A program made the translations under genes and the position numbers. Under the pieces are notes generated by a model. The model saw nothing but the letters and a program-made list of their open reading frames with translations. It did no database searches and had not been told where the DNA came from. A stretch of 64,000 bases of DNA. Origin: CAZIGK01 sp964538615. Lineage in GTDB: Bacteria; Pseudomonadota; Alphaproteobacteria; Rickettsiales; RI-342. The stretch covers positions 1-64,000 of the forward strand of contig CAZIGK010000007.1 in the NCBI GenBank assembly GCA_964538615.1, given 5' to 3'. Positions 44,728-54,332 of this stretch are shown one piece after another (position 1 is the first letter of the stretch; every line of letters begins with the position of its first letter).

Positions 44728-45366
44728 TTAAGCCATAGCGGAAGATACGGGCTGGTGTGGCATTAACCCCGTGCCAGCAACCGTATCAGATAACAGCGGA
44801 TATTGCCGGGAATGGAAAAGCTGGTAATGCCACCATTCATTGCGGTAAAAATCCCAACCGGCGATGGTCATGATACCCAGCAGGGTCATACGGTTGCGGT
44901 AGGCGGCTGCACTGATGTTCAGACTGTAGAGGTGAGAGTCTGGCTCGAAGCTATCGAATGGGGTGCCCATGTCCAGCTCCTGTCCGGTAGTGGCATCCAC
45001 CAGAGTCAGGTCAATCGCGACACCGCGTGAATGAGGAGAGCCACGATCCGGTGGAGCCAGAAACTCCGGATCAGGTGTATGTTCCCAGAGGATGTATTGC
45101 GCTTCGCTGGGGCGGTAGGCATCAAAGATTTTCAGGCGATAGCCCAGTTTCTCAGCGCCTTGGATGGCTTTTTCCAATGCAATGGCGGCTTCCGGGTGCA
45201 GGAAGCAGGCAGAGCGGGCATACACGGGTTTTCCGGTGAAATTACGCTCGGTTGCGTAGGCGATATCCAGTTCCACGCCATGTGTTTCTGGCAGGATTTC
45301 CACCAAAGGTACGATAGGTTTGGTTTGTGGCGGCTGTTGCATGGTTGTGTTCACTTGTTCATTCAT
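44728..45366 (-). CDS. D-alanyl-D-alanine dipeptidase (DdpX/VanX family)
   Basis: 212 residues, no signal peptide. Zinc site motifs of the VanX/DdpX (M15D) family are present: KIFDAYRPSEAQYILW, then SPHSRGVAIDLTLVD (S-x-H-x-x-G-x-A-x-D) and NEWWHYQLF (E-x-W-H). It cleaves D-Ala-D-Ala, here most likely as a peptidoglycan recycling or dipeptide-use enzyme; no vanH/vanA-type genes are present. It lies 7 bp after the DUF2914 protein gene on the same strand. Confidence 0.9.
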   Translation of the reverse strand: MNEQVNTTMQQPPQTKPIVPLVEILPETHGVELDIAYATERNFTGKPVYARSACFLHPEAAIALEKAIQGAEKLGYRLKIFDAYRPSEAQYILWEHTPDPEFLAPPDRGSPHSRGVAIDLTLVDATTGQELDMGTPFDSFEPDSHLYSLNISAAAYRNRMTLLGIMTIAGWDFYRNEWWHYQLFHSRQYPLLSDTVAGTGLMPHQPVSSAMA

Positions 45367-45373
45367 TCAATCG

Positions 45374-47116
45374 TTACTCTACCTGCAAATGCTGTTCCGA
45401 GAGGACATTGCCTGCGCTATCCACCACTTTGGCGATGATGGTGCCCCGATACTCCGGCTTGATACTGAGCCAGCTCCAGGTGCGCCAATTATCGGCCAGA
45501 ACCCGAATATCCCGGCGGTTAATCTCCTGCCCATTATGTTCCCACACATGATAGACGGTGTGGTTGCGCAGGTTGCGCAGGCTGGTGTAATAATTCAGCC
45601 CCCGGCTGAAGCGTGATATGCGCGTGACGATTTCTGCCGGATTGCGGTTGTAGATTTGTTTCGCAAAAACCGCACGGGTCACGAAATGGTTGTTTCGCAT
45701 TTCTCCGGCATTTTTTGTATGGGAGGGAACGGGTTGCGTCGATGCGTCAGAGTGCAAGGGGCGCAGGAGCGGTTCCTCCGTAGATAAGAGGGAGGGCAAG
45801 GGCTGTTTTTGAGCTTCGGCTTCTCGCAGGGCTTCATCCGCATGCACAATATCTGGTTCCGGGGCGGGCGGCAGGGAGTCTGAAGAAGGTGCTTGCAGAA
45901 TATGGGGGTTTGGTTGCAGACTCTCCACGGTGGGTGGTGTCATGATACGGGCAGGGGGTTGGGGTTCTGCCGTGATGGAAGGGGCGTAGAGGTACGGTGT
46001 GGCGGGCTTGTTGCCAGCCATTTCTGGCTCTGGCGTTTGTGACTTCGGTTGGGAAGTCGGCGCGGTCAGGGTCAGGGTTTTGGGGGTGGCAGGCGGGTTT
46101 TGTGTGGTAGAAAGTACCTCAATCTGTCCGGGCTTAATGACAGGAACAGGCAGACCACCCGATGCCGGAGTGGTGGGAGGAGCAATCAGAGGTGCGGGTG
46201 CTTGCTCTGGGGGGAGTGCCGAAGGCGAGTTGCGGGTAGTGACAGTTAAGGGGCGTGGCTGGCCTTGGCTGGTGCTGGCCGGTTGCGCGGCAGGTTTGGG
46301 GAGAGATTTGGATGCCGTTTGAGGAGATGCTTTTGAAGCAGGCGGCTTCGCTTTTGAGGAGAGAGGGGGTGTTTTTTCCTGCTTTGACGGTGTTTTAGCA
46401 TCTGGCAGGGTAATGGTTTTTGCGGCTGTTACTGGAGCTTTGGGCGCTTCTGGTGGAGCCGGGGGCGTTACGGGGGCTGTTTTTTCCTGCAATGGGTTGG
46501 GTTTTGCCTCTGGTTGTACATAGGGCATGGGGTTTTCTTGCAGCAAATCTGCCAAAGCAGAGCCATCTTTTGGTGCGGGTTTACGGCTGGCCGAACGGGT
46601 GGAATGCTGTATGGGTCTGCTCGGTTTGCGCGGAGAGGCAATGCGCGGTTTAGCCACGGGAGACGGTGTTGGCTTGGCCTCAGGCTCCGGCTTTTGTGCT
46701 GTGGGCACCGGAATGGTTGCGGGATCCTGAGAGGTCTCGGAATGAGGGGGAGGGGCAACGGTCGGTGGGGGGATGACGAAATAGTCATCTTCCTCAATCG
46801 GGTTGGTTTTGGCGGTCGGTGTGGCGGGCGCTTGAGGTTTTGTCGGGGGCTGTGCGGCGGGGGCGGCGTTTGGGCTGGTTGATGGAGGGGCTTCTCCCTG
46901 ACCGGGGGCAGCCTTTTCCTGCTTCAGGTAACGAAGAATGTTGGACATTTCTTCCTGAGTTAGCCCCCCTTCTGCGGCGGACGCCGGAGGTTCCTGCGCA
47001 TGTAGGGTGGGCGGCACGAGGGTGAATAGCAAGGTTGCGCACAGGCACAGCCACCATGGCCGGAGCCGCAGGGGGAGGTCGTCTATCAGCAATGAGCAAG
47101 ATGGCAGGATGCGCAA
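45374..47116 (-). CDS. DUF2914 protein with long proline-rich linker
   Basis: About 580 residues from a TTG at 47116, which has AGGAG 8 bp upstream. An ATG at 47248 would overlap xthA by over 100 bp. After a hydrophobic segment (LRPWWLCLCATLLFTLVPP, ending near LHAQEPP) there are about 400 residues rich in Pro, Ala, Lys, Ser and Thr, probably disordered. The C-terminal ~95 residues form the DUF2914 domain (VWEHNGQEINRRDIRV, WRTWSWLSIKPEYRGT). The disordered part may span the periplasm toward the cell wall. Function unknown. The next gene on the strand is the dipeptidase. Confidence 0.75.
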   Translation of the reverse strand: MRILPSCSLLIDDLPLRLRPWWLCLCATLLFTLVPPTLHAQEPPASAAEGGLTQEEMSNILRYLKQEKAAPGQGEAPPSTSPNAAPAAQPPTKPQAPATPTAKTNPIEEDDYFVIPPPTVAPPPHSETSQDPATIPVPTAQKPEPEAKPTPSPVAKPRIASPRKPSRPIQHSTRSASRKPAPKDGSALADLLQENPMPYVQPEAKPNPLQEKTAPVTPPAPPEAPKAPVTAAKTITLPDAKTPSKQEKTPPLSSKAKPPASKASPQTASKSLPKPAAQPASTSQGQPRPLTVTTRNSPSALPPEQAPAPLIAPPTTPASGGLPVPVIKPGQIEVLSTTQNPPATPKTLTLTAPTSQPKSQTPEPEMAGNKPATPYLYAPSITAEPQPPARIMTPPTVESLQPNPHILQAPSSDSLPPAPEPDIVHADEALREAEAQKQPLPSLLSTEEPLLRPLHSDASTQPVPSHTKNAGEMRNNHFVTRAVFAKQIYNRNPAEIVTRISRFSRGLNYYTSLRNLRNHTVYHVWEHNGQEINRRDIRVLADNWRTWSWLSIKPEYRGTIIAKVVDSAGNVLSEQHLQVE

Positions 47117-47138
47117 GGATTTAGCTCCTGATGTTGGG

Positions 47139-47963
47139 TCACGCGGTTTTCTGGCGCAAAGCTGTAACCCGATTAGGCGTGGGATGCAAGCGGCACCATA
47201 CCGGCGCATGATCGGATGCTTTTTCCGCATCACGCGGGGTTTTGTCAATCTCCGCTTCGGCCAGATGATCGGTTGCAGCCGGGTTCAGCAACAGGTGGTC
47301 AATGCGCATGCCTTTGTTTTGTTGCCAGCAACCGGCGCGGTAGTCCCACCAGCTAAAGCCATGGGCATCCGGATGGATGGTACGAAACGCATCCACCCAG
47401 CCGGTATGTAGCCATTCCCGTAGAAGTGCCCTCTCCTGTGGGTGATAACAGACCGTGCCGTCCAACGCGGTGGGGTTGTAAACATCCTGCGGGTAGGGGG
47501 CGATGTTATAGTCTCCACCGAATATGATCGGCATTTCATCGTTGTGCCATTGAACACTGTATTCTATCAGGCGGCGCATGAAGCGCAGTTTATAGGCAAA
47601 TTTCTCGCTGCCGACCTCTGAACCATTGGGGACATAAACAGAGGCTACTTTCAGTGCCAACCCGTCAATGACTGTTATTGCTTCGATGTAGCGAGCCTGT
47701 TCGTCCTCTTCTTCACCGGGGAGGCGGGTTATGACATCTTCCAGTGGGGTTTTGCTGAGAATGGCTACTCCGTTATAGGTTTTTTGTCCGACATGCGCGA
47801 CATTATAGCCAGCATCTTCCAGTGCTTCTCTGGGGAGCTGGTCATCCATGCATTTGGTTTCCTGCAGCAATAGGATATCGGGTGAATGTTCTTTCAGCCA
47901 ATCCAGTAAATTGGGCAAGCGTGCACGAATGGAGTTGATGTTCCAGGTGGCAATGGTGGGCAT
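47139..47963 (-). CDS. xthA: Exodeoxyribonuclease III
   Basis: 274 residues. It has the Mg2+-dependent endonuclease/exonuclease fold: ATWNINSIRARL, DILLLQETKC (metal Glu), YNGVAILSK, SVYVPNGSEVGSEKFAYK, GGDYNIAPYPQDVYN, FSWWDYRAGCWQQNKGMRIDHLLL and SDHAPVW. It repairs abasic sites and removes 3' blocks. It sits in the alphaproteobacterial xth/erpA/dgt neighbourhood. Confidence 0.96.
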   Translation of the reverse strand: MPTIATWNINSIRARLPNLLDWLKEHSPDILLLQETKCMDDQLPREALEDAGYNVAHVGQKTYNGVAILSKTPLEDVITRLPGEEEDEQARYIEAITVIDGLALKVASVYVPNGSEVGSEKFAYKLRFMRRLIEYSVQWHNDEMPIIFGGDYNIAPYPQDVYNPTALDGTVCYHPQERALLREWLHTGWVDAFRTIHPDAHGFSWWDYRAGCWQQNKGMRIDHLLLNPAATDHLAEAEIDKTPRDAEKASDHAPVWCRLHPTPNRVTALRQKTA

Positions 47964-47982
47964 GGTAATGTAAGCCTATGTA

Positions 47983-48285
47983 TTATAATAAACTGTAGAG
48001 TGCCATCATCACAATAACAGCCAGCGCCAGCAGATGCCAGTAACGGCTGAAGCGGGTGTTGTTGTGCGTTGGTGGATGTTCATCACCGTTTGGGGATTTT
48101 TCATGCGGTGTGTAGTGGGAATAGGAAAGCCCGGTGCCGGGGGCGCCAAGGGTGGTGCGGGTGCCCTTTTTACCCAGATTAACAGTCAGGCCACGTTTGC
48201 CAAGCGAGAGGCTGGTGCCGGATTTGGAAATATTCAGTCTGGCGAGTGGCAACAGGCGAATAGTCTTACGAAAGCGAAAGCCCAT
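47983..48285 (-). CDS. DUF4236-type small protein
   Basis: 100 residues from ATG 48285 (AAGCAAGAG upstream), starting 8 bp after erpA. It begins MGFRFRKTIRLLPLARLNISK and continues SGTSLSLGKRGLTVNLGKKGTRTTLGAPGTGLSY, the Gly-repeat beta pattern of DUF4236. A C-terminal hydrophobic helix (about 83-99) would anchor it. The longer frame start would run into erpA. Function unknown. Between erpA and xthA, same strand. Confidence 0.78.
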   Translation of the reverse strand: MGFRFRKTIRLLPLARLNISKSGTSLSLGKRGLTVNLGKKGTRTTLGAPGTGLSYSHYTPHEKSPNGDEHPPTHNNTRFSRYWHLLALAVIVMMALYSLL

Positions 48286-48292
48286 CTCTTGC

Positions 48293-48631
48293 TTAACCCA
48301 TAGCGAACGAGCTGCCGCAACCACAGCTGGAGGTGCTTTGCGGGTTTTTGATCTCGAAAGAGGCACTGCCCAGTTTTTCCACGTAATCCACTGTGGAATC
48401 CACGAGGAATGGCAGGCTGACGGGGTCTATGCGCAGGCTTGCGCCCAGATGGGTGAAGATGACATCATCCGGCTGGGGGGTGTTATCCATATGAATATCG
48501 TACTGAAAACCTGCGCAGCCGCCACCATCCACCCCGATGCGTAAAAACCAACCGTCCCCCCCTTTTTGAGTGGCGAGTTGCTGGATACGTTGGGCAGCGT
48601 TATCAGAGATATGTAGGGTGGCTTCAGCCAT
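48293..48631 (-). CDS. erpA: Iron-sulfur insertion protein, ErpA/IscA family
   Basis: 112 residues. It has LHISDNAAQRIQQL, LRIGVDGGGCAGFQYDI (first cluster Cys), the VDYVEKLGSASFEIKNP segment and the C-terminal SCGCGSSF pair. These are the three conserved Cys of A-type carriers. It hands [4Fe-4S]/[2Fe-2S] clusters to apo-proteins; IspH, SdaA, ThiC and CcoG in this window are possible clients. Divergent from dgt. The intergenic 48632-48917 has no clear feature beyond a TTGACA-like word. Confidence 0.93.
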   Translation of the reverse strand: MAEATLHISDNAAQRIQQLATQKGGDGWFLRIGVDGGGCAGFQYDIHMDNTPQPDDVIFTHLGASLRIDPVSLPFLVDSTVDYVEKLGSASFEIKNPQSTSSCGCGSSFAMG

Positions 48632-48917
48632 GTTTGAGGATTCCCCAGATAGGTTTTGACAGCGTTTTTATTATGGCTGAGCGCCTCGTAATAGGCAAGG
48701 CTTGTTGCATCATGCAAGATGCTTACCACTTGCATTGCCGGGTGGCGATGCTATGCACAATACTCGTTATTGACGGTCATTCGGGTACAGGTGGGCTGAT
48801 GATGGTTTCCCTTCGCCGGGTCACAAACCGAAGATGTTTGACGCTATCCCAAAATGACCGTAAGCGATGACACATGTTGAAACGTCACATTTTTTTATGC
48901 AGGGGAAGCTTTCGCTT

Positions 48918-50078
48918 ATGCCATTGGCCAGTTATGCGACATCGGTCTATCCCTCCCGCGGGCGATTGTATAAGGAGCCGGAAGGGGGTAACCGTTCGCC
49001 TTTCCAGCGTGATCGTGACCGCATCATTCATTCCACCGCATTTCGGCGGCTGGAATATAAAACACAGGTGTTTGTGAACCACGAGGGGGATCATTTTCGG
49101 ACCCGTCTGACCCATAGTCTGGAAGTGGCACAGCTTTCCCGCTCTATTGCGCGGGAATTAAGTGTGGATGAAGATATGGCCGAAGCTTTTGCGCTGGCGC
49201 ATGATTTGGGGCATACGCCGTTTGGTCATGCCGGAGAGGACGCGCTGCATGAGGCGATGTTACCTTACGGTGGGTTTGACCATAATGCACAAACACTGCG
49301 GGTATTGACCAAGCTGGAGCAGCGTTATGCCTCCTTTGACGGGCTGAACCTGACATGGGAAACGTTGGAAGGCATTGCCAAGCACAATGGCCCCATGTTG
49401 CGTCGTGCGGGGGATGCGGCGAATCTTCCCCGCGCCATGCAGGAATATAACGCTCAGCATGATTTGCGGCTGGATAGCTGGCCGGGTATTGAAGCGCAAA
49501 TTTCTGCGCTGGCGGATGATATTGCCTACCATAACCATGATCTGGATGATGGCTTGCGCGCTGGCCTTTTTCAGATAGATGATCTGATTGAACTGCCTAT
49601 TGTTGGGGAAGTCTTCCGTCAGGTGCGTGCCAGTTACCCCCATGTGGATCGTTCCCGCATGGTGCATGAAGCGACGCGGCGTATCATCAACATTATGGTG
49701 AATGATGTGGTAGAGCAAACCCGTAAACAAATTGATGCGGCTCACATTGAAACCGCAGAGCATGTGCGGGAGGCAGGGGAGGCGACAGTTCGTTTTTCTC
49801 CAGAGATGGAGGTGTGTAATAAAGCCCTGAAAAGCTTTCTTATGCAGCGCATGTACCGTCATTACAAAGTGAACCGCATGACCAGTAAGGCGCGCCGTAT
49901 TGTGCGGCAATTGTTCGTTTTATTTTTGGAAGAGCCAGAATGTCTGCCCCCAGACTGGCGCAAAGGTGCCAAAGGTTCTGCGGAAGCGGCGGTGGGTATT
50001 GCCGATTATATTGCCGGCATGACGGATCGTTTTGCGATACAGGAACATCGGCGTTTATTTGACATGGACGGGCAGTAA
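48918..50078 (+). CDS. dgt: Deoxyguanosinetriphosphate triphosphohydrolase-like protein
   Basis: 386 residues from ATG 48918 with AGGGGAAG upstream; earlier in-frame ATGs at 48867 and 48897 lack one. RDRIIHSTAFRRLEYKTQVFVNHEGDHFRTRLTHSLEVAQ and FALAHDLGHTPFGHAGE contain the H...HD...D metal site of HD phosphohydrolases of the dGTPase type. It hydrolyses dNTPs to nucleosides and tripolyphosphate. It is followed by argS, as in many Alphaproteobacteria. Confidence 0.93.
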   Translation: MPLASYATSVYPSRGRLYKEPEGGNRSPFQRDRDRIIHSTAFRRLEYKTQVFVNHEGDHFRTRLTHSLEVAQLSRSIARELSVDEDMAEAFALAHDLGHTPFGHAGEDALHEAMLPYGGFDHNAQTLRVLTKLEQRYASFDGLNLTWETLEGIAKHNGPMLRRAGDAANLPRAMQEYNAQHDLRLDSWPGIEAQISALADDIAYHNHDLDDGLRAGLFQIDDLIELPIVGEVFRQVRASYPHVDRSRMVHEATRRIINIMVNDVVEQTRKQIDAAHIETAEHVREAGEATVRFSPEMEVCNKALKSFLMQRMYRHYKVNRMTSKARRIVRQLFVLFLEEPECLPPDWRKGAKGSAEAAVGIADYIAGMTDRFAIQEHRRLFDMDGQ

Positions 50079-50158
50079 GTGCTATCAGGCTGCTTTTCGC
50101 ATCCCCGTGAGGTGCGGCTCATGATTATAACGCCCATCGCCAGCCGGAGGTAACCGCC

Positions 50159-51913
50159 GTGCATCATCTGTTTCATACTTATCAGTTGCATCTGGAACGT
50201 GCGATTGCGGATATTTTGTCTGAAAACGGGCAGGATATGGCTGTACCAGCGGCGGCTGTGGTGGAGCCTCCGCGTGATGCCGCGCATGGGTGTCTGGCTA
50301 CCAATGCGGCGATGGTACTGGCCAAGCCACTGGGATTGAATCCACGGCAAGTGGCGGAACGGTTGCAGCCGAAATTGCAGGATTTTCCGGGGGTGGAGAC
50401 GGTCGAAATTGCCGGGCCGGGCTTTATCAACCTGCGTTTGCATCCGGATGTATGGCGTAGAGAATTATTGACCATCACCACCAAAGGCGCAGACTATGGC
50501 ACCGCTGCCGTGGAGCGGGATGAGCGGATTAACGTGGAGTATGTTTCCGCCAACCCAACCGGCCCCATGCATATTGGCCATGCGCGTGGTGCCGTGGTGG
50601 GGGATGCACTGGCAAACCTGTTGCAAAAGGCTGGCTACAAGGTCACCAAGGAATATTACATCAACGATGCCGGAGCGCAGGTGGATGTGCTGGCGCGCTC
50701 TGCGCATCTGCGCTACCGTGAGGCATTGGGCGAGGCGATTGGGGAGATTCCTGCCGGGCTGTATCCGGGAGAGTATCTTATTGCCCCCGCACAGGCGATT
50801 GCGCAACAGGATGGTGACCGCTGGAAACGTGCCCCGGAAGCAGAGTGGCTGCCGTATTTCCGGCAAAAAATGATTGAGGCAATGATGGGCATGATTCGGG
50901 AAGATCTACGCGCGCTGGGGGTTGCGCATGATGTCTTCTCCTCCGAGCAGGCAGTTATTGCCAGCGGAGCGGTGGATAAAGCACTGGCCGCACTGGAAGA
51001 AAAAGGCCTTATTTATACAGGTGTTTTGGAAGCCCCTAAGGGAAAGCCGGTAGAAGACTGGGAGCCAAGACCGCAGTTGTTGTTCCGGGCATCGCAGTTT
51101 GGTGATGATACGGATCGGCCATTGAAAAAATCTGATGGCAGCTTCACTTATTTCACACCGGATATTGCCTACCACTACGATAAGGCCAACCGTGGCCATG
51201 ATGTGCTGGTGGATATTCTGGGGGCGGATCATGGGGGCTACGCCAAACGGATTAAAGCGGCTGTCACGGCCATGACGGATGGTAAAGCCTGCTGCGAGGT
51301 GTTGTTGTGTCAGTTGGTGAAGCTGTTAAAAGGCGGTGAGCCGTATAAAATGTCCAAACGGGCGGGCACGTTTGTCACCTTGCGGGACATGGTGGATGAA
51401 GTGGGCAAAGATGTCTTACGCTTTATGATGCTCACCCGTAAAAATGACGCAGCTTTGGATTTTGATGTGGATAAAGTGAAAGAGCAGTCCCGTGATAATC
51501 CGGTATCTTATGTGCAATATGCGCATGCACGCTGCCATTCCGTTCTGCGTCACGCACAGCAGGAGCATGCCGCAGCCGTTGCCATGGCCGATGCAGCGGA
51601 TATTAGTTTGTTAGCGCAGTTGCAGCATGATGATGAAATGCAGCTTATTAAATTGCTGGCCAGTTGGCCGCGACTGGTGGAGCAAGCGGCCACAGCCTTT
51701 GAGCCTCACCGTATTGCCTTCTTTTTGCAGCAGGTGGCGGCCAGTTTCCATGGCTTGTGGAATCGGGGCAATGATCTGGCGGAACTGCGCTTCCTTCAAC
51801 CGGATAAGCCGGAAGCGACCGCTGCCCGGCTGGTATTGTTGCAATCGGTTATCGCGGTTATTGTATCTGGCTTACAGGTGATGGGGGTAGAACCTGTGAC
51901 AGAAATGAAGTAA
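50159..51913 (+). CDS. argS: Arginyl-tRNA synthetase
   Basis: 584 residues from GTG 50159, chosen because CCGGAGGTAA sits just upstream. N-terminal Add-1 domain, then VEYVSANPTGPMHIGHARGAVVG (HIGH-like motif), YYINDAGAQ, ILGADHGGYAKRIKA and YKMSKRAGTFVTL (KMSK motif). The C-terminal anticodon-binding (DALR) domain ends with VMGVEPVTEM. Class Ia enzyme of standard length. The SPOR protein gene follows. Confidence 0.97.
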   Translation: MHHLFHTYQLHLERAIADILSENGQDMAVPAAAVVEPPRDAAHGCLATNAAMVLAKPLGLNPRQVAERLQPKLQDFPGVETVEIAGPGFINLRLHPDVWRRELLTITTKGADYGTAAVERDERINVEYVSANPTGPMHIGHARGAVVGDALANLLQKAGYKVTKEYYINDAGAQVDVLARSAHLRYREALGEAIGEIPAGLYPGEYLIAPAQAIAQQDGDRWKRAPEAEWLPYFRQKMIEAMMGMIREDLRALGVAHDVFSSEQAVIASGAVDKALAALEEKGLIYTGVLEAPKGKPVEDWEPRPQLLFRASQFGDDTDRPLKKSDGSFTYFTPDIAYHYDKANRGHDVLVDILGADHGGYAKRIKAAVTAMTDGKACCEVLLCQLVKLLKGGEPYKMSKRAGTFVTLRDMVDEVGKDVLRFMMLTRKNDAALDFDVDKVKEQSRDNPVSYVQYAHARCHSVLRHAQQEHAAAVAMADAADISLLAQLQHDDEMQLIKLLASWPRLVEQAATAFEPHRIAFFLQQVAASFHGLWNRGNDLAELRFLQPDKPEATAARLVLLQSVIAVIVSGLQVMGVEPVTEMK

Positions 51914-51984
51914 GAGATGAGATAGGATGAGAGGTTCCCCCACGGAACCGTTTGCGCATTACCCAGTCAGAGCCTGAAGACGCT

Positions 51985-53013
51985 ATGCTTTATCATGATG
52001 AACAGCCGGAAGTAATCCGTCAGCATTATCAGCAGGATGATGGTCATCACACCATCAATCTCCGTCGTCTGGCGTTTTTTGGCGGATTGATTATTATCTG
52101 TCTGTTTGTTGGGTTGTCGTGGTATGCCTATCAGGAAGGGAAGGGAAGCACCCTTCCGGAAGATGCGCCGTTGGTGAAAGCGCCGGAAGAGCCGTTTCGC
52201 GTGAAGCCGGAAAATCCTGGCGGCATGGAAATACCGCACCGGGATAAAACGATTTATCAGGCGATGGACGATGACCCATCTGCTGATTTACCCCGTGTGG
52301 AAGCCCTTTTGCCGGAGCCGGAAGAACCGGTGCAGGTAGAAAAAGCGGATCGCAAATTGATTGAAAGCCGCATGGACGTGATGAAACAGCGGGACGAAAA
52401 ACCCCGCAAAGTGGAAAAAATATTGGACGATACCACAGCACGCGAGCGGCAGAAAAAAGCGTCGCCGGAACTGCGGGCGGTGATGGAGTCCCTCAAGCCA
52501 GCGTTAGCGACGGATGTGGGATCGGCCTCGGAGCCTGCTGTGACCGTTGGAGCGAAGAATGTGCCGACGACGAAGCCTGCGGCAGAGGCTGTTGCGGAAG
52601 CAAAAACCGCCGTAAAGCCGCCGTTACCTGTAGATGCTCTGAAGCCACAGCCAAAAGCACCTGATTCTGTCGCGCCTTCTGTTCCGGTACAGGCACCCAA
52701 GCCATCTGCGCCATTGCCACCTGCTTCCATGGTAAAAACCAGTACACCGGAAGAAGCGAAAGCCACACCGGGGCATCGGGTACAGCTTGGCGCATTTCGT
52801 AGTCGGGAAGACGCACTGGATGCATGGAATAAAGCGCAAGCTCGTCATAAGATATTAACTGATAAGCAATATACCGTAGAACGAGCTGACCTTGGAGCCA
52901 AAGGGATCTTTTTCCGCCTGCAGGTGGTGCCCATGAAGTCTGAGGGGGAAGCTAAATCGGTCTGTGAGCAATTATCCGCGCAAAAGCAGGGGTGTTTCGT
53001 TGTCAAACGCTAA
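51985..53013 (+). CDS. SPOR-domain membrane protein
   Basis: About 342 residues from ATG 51985; ribosome site weak. One membrane helix (about 32-52, FFGGLIIICLFVGLSWYAY) leads to a charged, Pro/Ala/Lys-rich linker, and a C-terminal SPOR domain of about 75 residues starts at GHRVQLGAFRSREDALDAW. SPOR binds septal peptidoglycan lacking stem peptides. It lies between argS and nagZ, the usual alphaproteobacterial position, overlapping nagZ by 14 bp. Confidence 0.85.
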   Translation: MLYHDEQPEVIRQHYQQDDGHHTINLRRLAFFGGLIIICLFVGLSWYAYQEGKGSTLPEDAPLVKAPEEPFRVKPENPGGMEIPHRDKTIYQAMDDDPSADLPRVEALLPEPEEPVQVEKADRKLIESRMDVMKQRDEKPRKVEKILDDTTARERQKKASPELRAVMESLKPALATDVGSASEPAVTVGAKNVPTTKPAAEAVAEAKTAVKPPLPVDALKPQPKAPDSVAPSVPVQAPKPSAPLPPASMVKTSTPEEAKATPGHRVQLGAFRSREDALDAWNKAQARHKILTDKQYTVERADLGAKGIFFRLQVVPMKSEGEAKSVCEQLSAQKQGCFVVKR

Positions 53014-54043
53014 TTCTTTTTCTTCCGTTTCTCCCGTTATTTTCGGCTGTGGTGGTACCCACCTCAACGCGGAAGAGCGTGCATTCTTTCGGGATGTGAA
53101 TCCATACGGGTTTATTCTATTTGCCCGCAACTGCCAAAGCCCAGAGCAGATTAGGGCTTTGGTGCAGGAAATGCGTCAGGTCACCGGGCGTGAGGATACG
53201 CCCGTTCTGATTGATCAGGAAGGTGGCCGGGTAGCGCGGCTGCGCCCTCCACACTGGCGGGAGCATCCTCCCGCAGGGGTGCTAGCCGCATTGGCACGGC
53301 AGGATATGCAGCGGGCGGAAGATGCGGTCTATTGCAATGCACGCCTGATTGCGCATGACCTGCACACGCTTGGCATTAATGTTGATTGCGCCCCCTTGCT
53401 GGATGTCCCCGCACTGAATGCGCATCATATTATTGGTGATCGAGCCTTTGGGGATGAGGTGGATACTATTGTGCGGCTTGGGCGCGCCATGGCGCAAGGT
53501 CTGATGGATGGCGGTATTTACCCCGTGATTAAGCATATTCCGGGACATGGGCGTGCTCTGGTGGATAGCCATGAAGAGCTGCCGACCGTCACCGCCAGCC
53601 GTGAGGAACTGGAACGGGTGGATTTTGAACCTTTCCGTCAGTTGGCGCATATGCCCTACGCGATGACTGCCCATGTGTTGTACACGGCGCTGGATGACAA
53701 GGCGCTGGCGACTGTCTCGCCGTATGTGGTGGAAGAGGTCATCCGTCGTCAGATTGGGTTTGAAGGATTGTTGATGTCGGATGATCTTTCCATGAAAGCT
53801 CTGGGTGGTGATTTTGCGGATCGTACCCGTCGGACATTGCAGGCTGGGTGTGATCTGGTATTGCACTGCAACGGCGACTGGCAGGAAATGCAGGCCATAG
53901 CAAGTGCCCTCAGCCCCATGTCCGCTGCATGTCAGCGGCGGGTAGAGCAGGTACGGGCCTTGGCACTACAGGCTAAGCCGTTGAATGTCGCCGAGGCGGA
54001 AGCACGTTTGCAGCAGGATGTGGCTGCCAGTCTGGCAGCGTAG
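53000..54043 (+). CDS. nagZ: Beta-N-acetylhexosaminidase NagZ
   Basis: About 347 residues from TTG 53000 (AGGGGTG upstream); GTG 52964 is an alternative. GH3 motifs are VLIDQEGGRVARL, GDRAFGDEV, VIKHIPGHGRALVDSHEELP (the K-H-x-P-G-H-G loop with the acid/base His) and GLLMSDDLSMKAL (catalytic Asp). It removes GlcNAc from anhydro-muropeptides in recycling. Pairs with AnmK in this window. tatA follows. Confidence 0.95.
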   Translation: MSNANSFSSVSPVIFGCGGTHLNAEERAFFRDVNPYGFILFARNCQSPEQIRALVQEMRQVTGREDTPVLIDQEGGRVARLRPPHWREHPPAGVLAALARQDMQRAEDAVYCNARLIAHDLHTLGINVDCAPLLDVPALNAHHIIGDRAFGDEVDTIVRLGRAMAQGLMDGGIYPVIKHIPGHGRALVDSHEELPTVTASREELERVDFEPFRQLAHMPYAMTAHVLYTALDDKALATVSPYVVEEVIRRQIGFEGLLMSDDLSMKALGGDFADRTRRTLQAGCDLVLHCNGDWQEMQAIASALSPMSAACQRRVEQVRALALQAKPLNVAEAEARLQQDVAASLAA

Positions 54044-54073
54044 CGGATTAATGTATATCAAAAGGAGTACTCC

Positions 54074-54250
54074 ATGGGACCAAGTTGGATTCAGATACTC
54101 ATTGTGGTGGCGGTGTTCCTGCTGTTGTTTGGTGGTGGGCGCATTCCCCGGTTGATGCGGGATATGGGTTCCGGCATCCGCCATTTTAAAGAAGGTTTGA
54201 AAGGGGATCAGGAAGAGCCGCAAAAACTGGAAAAGCCGGAAGAGAAGTAA
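54074..54250 (+). CDS. tatA: Sec-independent translocase protein TatA
   Basis: 58 residues with AAAGGAG upstream. It has a membrane helix (about 5-21, WIQILIVVAVFLLLFGGG), then the hinge GRIPRLMRDMGSGIRHFKEGLKGD and a charged tail. The F-G-x-G/K-x-I/L-P motif appears as FGGGRIP, with Gly where many TatA have Lys. It forms the export pore for Tat substrates such as the DctP-like protein at 29904. tatB follows after 82 bp. Confidence 0.93.
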   Translation: MGPSWIQILIVVAVFLLLFGGGRIPRLMRDMGSGIRHFKEGLKGDQEEPQKLEKPEEK

Positions 54251-54332
54251 GATCGTTTCTTCTATTCGCACAGGATGACGGAGACGGTTCGAGCGGCATA
54301 TCCGGCGTGCCAAACAAGGTTATGGAAACGCA

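Noticed and set aside
44728..45366. Vancomycin resistance (vanX)
   Set aside because: A VanX-family dipeptidase is present, but vanH and vanA partners are not; a recycling role is simpler.
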